DNA from: Sphingobacteriales bacterium
Lineage (GTDB): Bacteria; Bacteroidota; Bacteroidia; Sphingobacteriales; Sphingobacteriaceae
NCBI GenBank assembly: GCA_947505035.1
Contig: CANNIS010000009.1
Location: forward strand, 1-34,551
Direction: 5' to 3'
DNA length: 34,551 nucleotides
Below the pieces are notes generated by a model. That model saw nothing but the letters and a program-made list of their open reading frames with translations, was not told the DNA's origin and ran no database searches. Both the position numbers and the translations under genes were made by a program. This document shows positions 26,798 to 34,551 of the stretch, piece after piece. Numbering within the stretch: position 1 is the stretch's first letter; every line of letters starts with the position of its first letter.

Positions 26798-28704
26798 TGG
26801 ATCAAGCCATAACATATCAAGTGGATTCGCTACTGCAGGTGCTAGATTTTTCTGCCATCGGATTCCTTTTGCCATTGTTGTTTTTTATTCTTTTTTCTTT
26901 TGTCCGTTTTTCAGAAAGAATTGTTTATTGGACTGCTATTGCTGCTATAATTGCATCGTACGGCTCTTTATTATATTTTTTAAAACCCTTAGTGAATCCG
27001 CATCAATATTATACACTCGATTGGTTTAGCATTGCGCAAAGTAAATTTCAAATCACTTTATTAATAGACGAAACTTGTTTTTGGGTCTTATCGATGATTC
27101 ATTTAGTTACCCTAATGGTGATTATATTTTCGGGTTATTACATGAAATCTGAATTGCGTTTCGAAAAATATTTTGCTTATATTTTATTTTTCTTTACCGC
27201 CATGTTTGGCTTGGTGCTAGCCAATAATTTATTTTTAATTTATATTTTTTGGGAATTAGTCGGATTTGCGTCTTATGCTTTAATTGGTTTTTGGCGAACC
27301 AAAGAATCGGCAATAATAGCAAATAAAAAAGCTTTTATTATTAATAGAATTGGTGATTTAGGTTTTTTAGCTGCGATTTATATTTTATTTAATCAGTTTC
27401 AAACCCTTAACTTAAATAGCATAGAGGTGATGCTGCAAACGGCCCCAAAAGATTTGCCTGCTTTGTATTTTGCAAGCATCGCCATTCTCCTAGCTGTGAT
27501 TGCTAAATCTGCTCAGTTTCCTTTACATGTTTGGTTGCCAGATGCAATGGAAGGACCTACACCGGTATCGGCGCTCATACATGCTGCTACAATGGTTATT
27601 GCGGGAGTTTATCTTTTGTTAAGAGTCGCTTTCTTTTTTCCGCTAGAAGCTTTATTGTTTTTAAAATATATTTCCATTATTAGCATTGTAATGGCTTCCT
27701 TATTTGCGATCGCACAGCAGGATATCAAAAAAATATTAGCTTATTCTACTATTTCGCAAATTGGTTTTATGCTTTTCGCTATTAGTATTGGCAATCAACC
27801 CCTCGCTTTATTTCATTTATTAACGCATGCTTTTTTTAAAGCAGCCTTGTTTTTAACAGCGGGTGTCTTTATTCACGAAAATAAAACGCAAGATATACGC
27901 AACTTATCAGGTGCTGCGCAGCAATTTCCCATTGTATTTATTGCTTTTAGTATTGCGGCCGCTGCCTTAATCGGCTTGCCATTTACAGCTGCATATTTTT
28001 CTAAAGAAGCCATTTTATTTGCGACTATTCAACAACATGGCTTAGATATATTTAATATATTGCTGCTTTTTTCTGTGTTATTAACCAGCATTTATATCGC
28101 AAGAATTTGGTTTTATTTGTTTGCAAAAAATGATTCAATTAATACACCACAAGCAAAATCTGTGGCAATGAATTTGCCAGTAATCGTTTTGGCCATAGCC
28201 TCTTTATTTGCAGCCTTTTCTATCAATCCATTTCATTTACAAGGGTTTTGGTTTACAATAGACACCGAAACCATAAATCCAATTTTTAGTATAAGTATTG
28301 TATTTTTGAGTGTCGCTGGTATTTTAGCTGTAAAATTTATTCCATCAATTTTATTGATGGACGAAAAAAATGCCATTATTTATTTCCTTAAAAACGGTGC
28401 TTTTATAGATCGTTTTTATGTATATATTTTTATAAAACCAATACAGCAAATAGCCACTATATTAAAATGGTTAGACAAAAATATTGTAGATGGACTAGTG
28501 AATGGAATTGCGAATTTTGCCATTGTGATTGCCAAATGTTCCGATTGGTTTGATCGAAATATAATTGATGGATTGGTTAACCTGATTGCACTCATTGCCA
28601 AACGAATAGGAGATATTATTCGTATTACGCAAACGGGTAGAGTGCAAACTTATTTTTTATTGGCATTGATGTTGATGGCAATAGTAGTATGGTTTATTTA
28701 TTAA
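26797..28704 (+). CDS. nuoL: NADH-quinone oxidoreductase subunit L
   Basis: 635 aa; NNLFLIYIFWELVGFASYALIGFW, PLHVWLPDAMEGPTPVSALIHAATMVIAGVYLL. Confidence 0.96.
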   Translation: MDQAITYQVDSLLQVLDFSAIGFLLPLLFFILFSFVRFSERIVYWTAIAAIIASYGSLLYFLKPLVNPHQYYTLDWFSIAQSKFQITLLIDETCFWVLSMIHLVTLMVIIFSGYYMKSELRFEKYFAYILFFFTAMFGLVLANNLFLIYIFWELVGFASYALIGFWRTKESAIIANKKAFIINRIGDLGFLAAIYILFNQFQTLNLNSIEVMLQTAPKDLPALYFASIAILLAVIAKSAQFPLHVWLPDAMEGPTPVSALIHAATMVIAGVYLLLRVAFFFPLEALLFLKYISIISIVMASLFAIAQQDIKKILAYSTISQIGFMLFAISIGNQPLALFHLLTHAFFKAALFLTAGVFIHENKTQDIRNLSGAAQQFPIVFIAFSIAAAALIGLPFTAAYFSKEAILFATIQQHGLDIFNILLLFSVLLTSIYIARIWFYLFAKNDSINTPQAKSVAMNLPVIVLAIASLFAAFSINPFHLQGFWFTIDTETINPIFSISIVFLSVAGILAVKFIPSILLMDEKNAIIYFLKNGAFIDRFYVYIFIKPIQQIATILKWLDKNIVDGLVNGIANFAIVIAKCSDWFDRNIIDGLVNLIALIAKRIGDIIRITQTGRVQTYFLLALMLMAIVVWFIY

Positions 28705-28721
28705 CTTATTAAAGATATAAA

Positions 28722-30350
28722 ATGAATAATTGGTTGTCTGTTTTAATTTTCTTACCGATTGCAGCTGCATTAATTTTGTTGCTATTACCTAAGCGTGCAT
28801 CAAATGTGTTTAGGCCGGTAACTATTGTTATCAGTCTGTTACAGACGCTAATTGCAGCCTATTTATATACCCAATATTTAAAAAATCCGCAAGGGTATCA
28901 TTTTGTAGAACGTACCGATTGGATTAATTTAAATTTGGGAACTTTTGGTCGTTTAAATATTGATTATTTTTTAGCAGTAGATGGTTTAAGTATAGGCTTA
29001 CTTTTATTGTCGGCATTTGTAATGTTTATTGCGGCTATAGCTTCAAACGAAATTAAGAAAGATCCAAAAGCATATTACACCTTGTTTTTATTGTTGAGTG
29101 CTGCTATTATGGGTGTATTTTGCGCACTCGATTTTTTCTTATTTTATGTGTTTTATGAATTGATGCTGTTGCCAATGTATTTCTTAATTGGCATGTGGGG
29201 TGGTCCAAACAGAGAATACGCTTCTATCAAATTTTTCTTGTACACTTTACTTGGATCTATATTTATGTTACTGGTAATGATCGGACTTTACTTTTCGGTC
29301 ATTGATCCGGTTACAGGTGAGCATACATTTAATATGTTGTATATGATGGATGCAGCAAACTATACCAAAGACAGTTATTTCTCTATTTTCTCTAGTGATG
29401 CATTACTATTTAATTATCCAGTTAGGTTCTTTGGGTTTATTGTTTTGTTTATTGCTTTTGCCATTAAAATTCCTACCATACCATTGCATACTTGGTTGCC
29501 AGATGCTCATGTGGAGGCGCCAACACCTGTTTCTATTATACTTGCAGGGGTGCTCTTAAAAATTGGTGGATATGGAATTATTAGAATTTGCTACGGAATA
29601 TTTCCAGAGGCGGCTATATATTTTTCTTATTGGATTGGATTAATTGGCGTGGTCTCTATAATATATGGGGCATTTATTGCTTTAGCATCTACTGATCTAA
29701 AGCGCATGATTGCCTATTCTTCAATTTCACACATGGGGTTTGTTATTTTAGGAATTGCATCACTAACCTCGGAAGGAGTGAATGGTGCTATTTTCCAAAT
29801 GATTAGTCACGGCGTGCTTTCTACGATGCTATTTTATTTAGTAGGTATCATTTATCAAAGGGTTCAAGATCGCGAGATTGCTGCATTCAGAGGCCTGGCA
29901 CAACCTATGCCTCGCTATACTTTATTTGTGGTAATTGCGTTTTTTGCTTCATTAGGTTTGCCCGGCTTGTCTGGTTTTATTGGTGAAGCATTTACCCTTA
30001 TCGGTGCTTTTAAATCAGCATCTGTAAATGCATTATTGCCTAGAGGCTTTGCTATTTTAGCTTCGGTTGGAATTTTAATTGGTGCGGCATATTTCTTATG
30101 GACTTTGCAACGCATGTTTTTTGGAGCACCGCGTTTCAAAGGAGCTCAAGAGTGGCATTTAAAACTAAAAGATTTAACCGCAACAGAATATTTGGTATTA
30201 ATTCCTTTAGCCTTGATTACTATTTTATTGGGCATTTTCCCCTCTATATTATTTGATGCTAGTAATAATACCATCAATGCATGGGCACACGAAACTTGGA
30301 TACATGGAATTGCAAATTTAAAAAGCATGCAATCTTTATTAAAATTTTAA
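28722..30350 (+). CDS. nuoM: NADH-quinone oxidoreductase subunit M
   Basis: 542 aa; FYVFYELMLLPMYFLIGMWGG, PLHTWLPDAHVEAPTPVSIILAGVLLKIGGYG. Confidence 0.96.
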   Translation: MNNWLSVLIFLPIAAALILLLLPKRASNVFRPVTIVISLLQTLIAAYLYTQYLKNPQGYHFVERTDWINLNLGTFGRLNIDYFLAVDGLSIGLLLLSAFVMFIAAIASNEIKKDPKAYYTLFLLLSAAIMGVFCALDFFLFYVFYELMLLPMYFLIGMWGGPNREYASIKFFLYTLLGSIFMLLVMIGLYFSVIDPVTGEHTFNMLYMMDAANYTKDSYFSIFSSDALLFNYPVRFFGFIVLFIAFAIKIPTIPLHTWLPDAHVEAPTPVSIILAGVLLKIGGYGIIRICYGIFPEAAIYFSYWIGLIGVVSIIYGAFIALASTDLKRMIAYSSISHMGFVILGIASLTSEGVNGAIFQMISHGVLSTMLFYLVGIIYQRVQDREIAAFRGLAQPMPRYTLFVVIAFFASLGLPGLSGFIGEAFTLIGAFKSASVNALLPRGFAILASVGILIGAAYFLWTLQRMFFGAPRFKGAQEWHLKLKDLTATEYLVLIPLALITILLGIFPSILFDASNNTINAWAHETWIHGIANLKSMQSLLKF

Positions 30351-30354
30351 GTAG

Positions 30355-31866
30355 ATGGAATTGTATCAAACTTTACAATCTTTAGTGACGAGCAATAATG
30401 CGAGTTGGAAATTTTTAATTCCAGAATATAGCTTATTGTTTTTCTTTTTAATGGGTTTGCTTATTGATTTATTTTTCAAAAATAGAAAATGGCTAGCTGG
30501 CTTAATGATCGCAGGCATTAGCTTTTCGGGCTTTTTAACTTTTCAGCAAATTTCTGCTAGTATTGAAATTCAGCAGTTGTTTAATGGCATGTTAATTTTA
30601 AGCAATAAAATTATTGTATTTAAATTACTGATTACATTGGTGGTAGGCTTGTTTATTATTTTTGCAAGTACCGATTACCGCATCAAAAAACAAAACACCC
30701 CAGAATATTTTTATTTAGTGCCACTTTTTTTAATTGCATTAAATATGCTGTGTATGTCTGCGCATATGTTAACCATTTATTTAAGTGTAGAAATGGTTTC
30801 GCTATTCTCTTATGGATACGTTGCCTTGTCAATTAAAGATAAAAGCAATGCCGAATCGGGCATGAAGTATATTTTGTTTGGCTTATTAGCTTCGGCTCTT
30901 TTATTGTATGGAATATCTTTAATGTATGGCTTTGCAGGCACACTGTCTTTGCAAGATCCTAATTTTTTAGCATGGTTTGCCAAAGCGCCAATGCCGATAA
31001 TTGCCTTGAGTATTGGATTAATTATGGCTGGATTTTTATTTAAAATAGCTGCAGCACCTTTTCATTTTTATGCACCCGATGTTTATCAAGGAACTTCGGC
31101 CACTACTTTAATTTTATTAAGTGTGGCTCCAAAAATTGCAGGTTATGCTTTGTTTGCCAATTTTCTTGGATTCTTTTCCTTTAAAATTTTTAATCAAATT
31201 TTATTTTGGCCCATGTATAATTGGGAAACTTTTTTAAGTGTAATTGCCATCATGACCTTAGTCATCGGTAGTTTTGTGGCTTTGTCTCAAACAAACATTA
31301 AACGTTTAATGGCTTATGCTGGAATTGCACAATCTGGTTTTCTTTTAATGGGTTTAATTGGCTATACCTCCATAGGAGTGATTGCTTTGCTGTTTTATTT
31401 ACTAGCCTATTTATTAATGAATACAGCGGCATTTATGCTCATCAGTTATTTTGAACAGCAGCATGAGGCATATGATTTAGCAGACTATAAAGGCTTGGTT
31501 CGAAAATCTCCATTGGCATCAATTTTATTGGTGGTTGTTTTTGCATCCTTTATTGGTTTGCCTCCACTTGTTGGCTTTACCGGAAAGTTTTTATTGTTTT
31601 CGGCGAGTTACCAGGCTTATGTCGCTTCTTCTAATCCAGCTATTTTAATCACCATCATTACCGCTGCAATCGCTTCTATCATTTCTTTATTTTATTATTT
31701 TATCATCATTCGAAATATGTTTATGCGAGAAGCCACTTGGGTTAAGGTGAATAAAGAAGAACAAAGTATTTTATATTTTTTGGTATTGCCTTTAATTTTG
31801 GCCATTATTTATTTCGGAATTTTGCCCTCTAACATTATCAGTTATATCCAAAGCATTATTGCTTAA
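30355..31866 (+). CDS. nuoN: NADH-quinone oxidoreductase subunit N
   Basis: 503 aa; FKIAAAPFHFYAPDVYQGTSATTLILLSVAPKIAGYA. Confidence 0.95.
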   Translation: MELYQTLQSLVTSNNASWKFLIPEYSLLFFFLMGLLIDLFFKNRKWLAGLMIAGISFSGFLTFQQISASIEIQQLFNGMLILSNKIIVFKLLITLVVGLFIIFASTDYRIKKQNTPEYFYLVPLFLIALNMLCMSAHMLTIYLSVEMVSLFSYGYVALSIKDKSNAESGMKYILFGLLASALLLYGISLMYGFAGTLSLQDPNFLAWFAKAPMPIIALSIGLIMAGFLFKIAAAPFHFYAPDVYQGTSATTLILLSVAPKIAGYALFANFLGFFSFKIFNQILFWPMYNWETFLSVIAIMTLVIGSFVALSQTNIKRLMAYAGIAQSGFLLMGLIGYTSIGVIALLFYLLAYLLMNTAAFMLISYFEQQHEAYDLADYKGLVRKSPLASILLVVVFASFIGLPPLVGFTGKFLLFSASYQAYVASSNPAILITIITAAIASIISLFYYFIIIRNMFMREATWVKVNKEEQSILYFLVLPLILAIIYFGILPSNIISYIQSIIA

Positions 31867-31915
31867 AATTCTTGCTTTAACATAAAATTTCGCAATTTTT
31901 TTCTAAAAAGTCGGC

Positions 31916-31944
31916 TTGAAAAAAGCGAGAAATGTTTATATTTG
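31916..31944 (+). promoter_or_regulatory. Bacteroidota-type promoter (TTG-N18-TATATTTG) upstream of the PurF-like gene
   Basis: TTG at 31916-31918 and TATATTTG at 31937-31944; ATG at 31962. Confidence 0.65.
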
Positions 31945-31961
31945 CGTCTTAGCTAACAACG

Positions 31962-33863
31962 ATGAGCGATAGTATCAAGCATGAGTGCGGAATTGCACTG
32001 ATCAGATTAAAAAAACCTTTAGCATTTTATCAGCAAAAATATGGTTCGGCTACTTATGGCCTCAACAAATTATTTCTATTGATGTCTAAACAGCAAAATC
32101 GGGGTCAAGATGGCGCCGGAATTGCAACTATCAAACTCAACACTTCGCCCGGCGACCGTTACATTAGTAGGCATCGTTCTACCTCTAAAAATTCGGTAGC
32201 AGAAATTTTCGATCATGTTCAAAACAGGTTAATAGAAGTAGAAGCAAAAAACCCCATTGATTATCAAAATGCAGAATGGCTTAAATCCAATGCGCCTTAT
32301 ATTGGAGAGTTATTATTGGGTCATTTAAGATATGGCACATTTGGAAATAATAATATTGAAAACTGTCATCCATTTTTAAGACAAAATAATTGGATTACCA
32401 GAAACCTAATTATAGCAGGTAATTTTAACATGACCAATGTAGATGAGTTATTGAATCAACTCTACGAATTAGGTCAGCATCCTAAAGAAAAAGCAGATAC
32501 CATTACGGTATTAGAAAAAATAGGACATTTTTTAGATGATGACAATCAACGTCTTTTCGATCATTATAAAACTTTAGGATATAGCAATATTGAAATCACC
32601 AAGTTAATAGAAGAAAACATTGATGTGCCTTCTATACTTACGCGCTCTGCTAAAATTTGGGATGGTGGATATACCATTTGCGGAATGATTGGGCATGGCG
32701 ATGCATTTGTAATGCGAGATCCATCGGGTATTCGCCCAGCATTTTATTTCGAAGACGAAGAAGTGGTGGTGGTTACTTCCGAAAGACCAGCTATTCAAAC
32801 AGCATTTAATGTGCCTTTAGAATCTATCAAAGAAATTCAACCAGGTCATGCTTTAATTATTAAAAAAAGCGGATTGGTTTCGGAACATCAATTCATTGAA
32901 CCAGCCGAAAGAAAAGCCTGTTCGTTCGAACGCATTTATTTTTCTCGCGGTAACGATGCAGGAATTTATAAGGAGCGTAAACAATTGGGCCGAATGTTGG
33001 TGCCCAAAATTTTAGCGGCCATCGATAACGATTTAACCAATACGGTATTTTCTTATATTCCTAATACGGCAGAAGTTGCTTTTTATGGAATGGTAGAAGG
33101 TTTGCATAAGCATGTCAGAAAATATCAAAAAGAAAAAATATTAAATTTTCAAAAAGATTTATCAAACGAGTCGCTCGAAAAATTATTAAGTATGGCGCCT
33201 CGTGTCGAAAAAATTACTTTGAAAGATGCCAAGTTACGCACCTTTATTACCCAAGACGAAGATCGTCAAGATATGGTTGCACATATTTATGACACCACTT
33301 ATGGAGTTGTAAATAAGGGCGTAGATACACTTGTGGTCTTAGACGATTCTATTGTAAGAGGAACCACTTTGAAGCAAAGTATCTTAAGAATTTTAGATCG
33401 ATTAGGGCCTAAAAAAATAATTATTGTTTCTTCGGCTCCTCAAATTAGGTACCCCGATTGCTACGGAATTGACATGTCTAGAATGGCCGAGTTTGTTGCC
33501 TTTTCAGCAACTATTGCCTTATTAAAAGAAAGAGGAATGGATCAATTGATTCAGCAAGTGTATGATAATTGTAAATCGCAAGTAAACTTACCGAGTCATC
33601 AAATTAAGAATTTTGTCAAAGAAATATATAAACCATTTACCCCAGAAGAAATTTCTCAAAAAATAGCGGAAATAGTTCGACCAAAAGATATTCAAGCTGA
33701 AGTAGCCATTATTTTCCAAAGCATAGAAGATTTGCACATGGCTTGTCCGGGGCATACCGGAGATTGGTATTTCTCTGGCGATTTTCCAACACCAGGCGGC
33801 ATGAAAGTTGTGAATAATGCTTTTATAAACTTTATAGAAGGCAGTAATAAGCGTGCTTATTAG
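31962..33863 (+). CDS. Amidophosphoribosyltransferase-like protein (class II GATase plus PRTase), long divergent form
   Basis: 633 aa; Cys9 in MSDSIKHECGIALI as presumptive N-terminal nucleophile, QNRGQDGAGIA, HLRYGTFG, PRTase PRPP motif LVVLDDSIVRGTT. Confidence 0.82.
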   Translation: MSDSIKHECGIALIRLKKPLAFYQQKYGSATYGLNKLFLLMSKQQNRGQDGAGIATIKLNTSPGDRYISRHRSTSKNSVAEIFDHVQNRLIEVEAKNPIDYQNAEWLKSNAPYIGELLLGHLRYGTFGNNNIENCHPFLRQNNWITRNLIIAGNFNMTNVDELLNQLYELGQHPKEKADTITVLEKIGHFLDDDNQRLFDHYKTLGYSNIEITKLIEENIDVPSILTRSAKIWDGGYTICGMIGHGDAFVMRDPSGIRPAFYFEDEEVVVVTSERPAIQTAFNVPLESIKEIQPGHALIIKKSGLVSEHQFIEPAERKACSFERIYFSRGNDAGIYKERKQLGRMLVPKILAAIDNDLTNTVFSYIPNTAEVAFYGMVEGLHKHVRKYQKEKILNFQKDLSNESLEKLLSMAPRVEKITLKDAKLRTFITQDEDRQDMVAHIYDTTYGVVNKGVDTLVVLDDSIVRGTTLKQSILRILDRLGPKKIIIVSSAPQIRYPDCYGIDMSRMAEFVAFSATIALLKERGMDQLIQQVYDNCKSQVNLPSHQIKNFVKEIYKPFTPEEISQKIAEIVRPKDIQAEVAIIFQSIEDLHMACPGHTGDWYFSGDFPTPGGMKVVNNAFINFIEGSNKRAY

Positions 33864-34496
33864 TTAAGCAACTAAGAGAAATAATTTGGCAATAATTGCA
33901 AATGCAAAAATCATCAGTGCAATGCCAACAATTCTGTTCATTAAATGAATCACTTTTGGGTTAAAAAGGTGACGCATTTTTGCAGCAAAATAGGCTTTAA
34001 TGATATCGGTACTTAAGACCGTTCCCATACAAGTGACCAAAAATATTTTTATTTCATCTTGGCTATAAGTAGCACTGGTGCTCAGGTAACTCACTAATCC
34101 TATCCAATAAAATAGCATTCCAGGATTTAATAGATTCATAAAAATCCCTTTGAAATAATAGGCAAAAATTTTCAATTTGCTGAGGGTAATTTCTTTGCCT
34201 TTTTCTTCTATTAGGCCAGCTGGTTTGCTAAAATATCTATAGCCAATAATTCCTAAAAACACACTGCCAATAATAGCTATGTAGTTTTGATAAGTTTGTG
34301 CAACCGATAAAAGTTTAGCGCCTAATAAAGTAATACTGACAAATATTAAATCGGCCGAAAAAACGCCAATGGCAAAAACTGCACCTGCAAAAAAGCCTTT
34401 CTGTATACTGGTTCTTATCAGTGAAAAAAATGCCGGCCCTGTCATAATTGTCATGAGCAGTCCTGCGCCAATTGCACCTAATAATAATTGTATCAT
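33864..34496 (-). CDS. LysE family translocator
   Basis: 210 aa; GAIGAGLLMTIMTGPAFFSLIRTSIQKGFFAGAVFAIGVFSADLIFV and NLLNPGMLFYWIGLVSYL. Confidence 0.88.
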   Translation of the reverse strand: MIQLLLGAIGAGLLMTIMTGPAFFSLIRTSIQKGFFAGAVFAIGVFSADLIFVSITLLGAKLLSVAQTYQNYIAIIGSVFLGIIGYRYFSKPAGLIEEKGKEITLSKLKIFAYYFKGIFMNLLNPGMLFYWIGLVSYLSTSATYSQDEIKIFLVTCMGTVLSTDIIKAYFAAKMRHLFNPKVIHLMNRIVGIALMIFAFAIIAKLFLLVA

Positions 34497-34551
34497 TTAT
34501 GAAGTATTGTCTTGTAAATTTGTGAAAATATTTAAGAATACCCAATTTTTA

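Noticed and set aside
29350-29559. 69-aa + strand ORF inside nuoM in another frame
   Set aside because: Overlaps highly conserved nuoM sequence and has no features of its own.
34315-34545. 76-aa minus-strand ORF overlapping the LysE-type start
   Set aside because: Out-of-frame with the membrane-protein CDS; Arg/Phe/Tyr-rich shadow translation.
1-34551. Search for CRISPR arrays, tRNAs, rRNAs, transposases, integrases, toxin-antitoxin or phage-defence genes
   Set aside because: No repeat-spacer periodicity, cloverleaf-like sequence or recognisable mobile/defence protein was seen; by-eye inspection only, so small ncRNAs could be missed.

Overview
AT-rich Bacteroidota (Sphingobacteriales/Chitinophagales-like) chromosomal window, almost fully coding and almost all on the + strand. 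In order: the 3' end of a phenylacetate-degradation locus (partial paaY-like gene, paaZ) followed by a Crp/Fnr-type regulator and an enoyl-CoA hydratase; a fused alpha/beta 2-oxoacid dehydrogenase E1 translationally coupled to an orphan secreted protein; two tandem ~1040-aa secreted metzincin-like metalloproteases with T9SS type A C-terminal signals; menG/ubiE coupled to a PorT-like gene; SDR, YqeY-like, TrpG/PabA-like and alpha/beta-hydrolase genes; an envelope cluster (CBS protein, nadK, PorG/DUF6089-like, uppS, bamA, two Skp/OmpH genes); a nuoHIJKLMN cluster without nuoA-G; a long divergent PurF-like amidotransferase; and a LysE-type transporter on the - strand. I saw no tRNA, rRNA, CRISPR array, transposon or phage module. 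Nothing clearly amounts to an undescribed system. The best leads are the two tandem proteases, whose metzincin zinc motif lacks the usual glycine; their proximity to two T9SS core-component genes; the split complex I locus; and the divergent PurF-like enzyme. All family calls are by recognition from the translated sequence; no database search was run.
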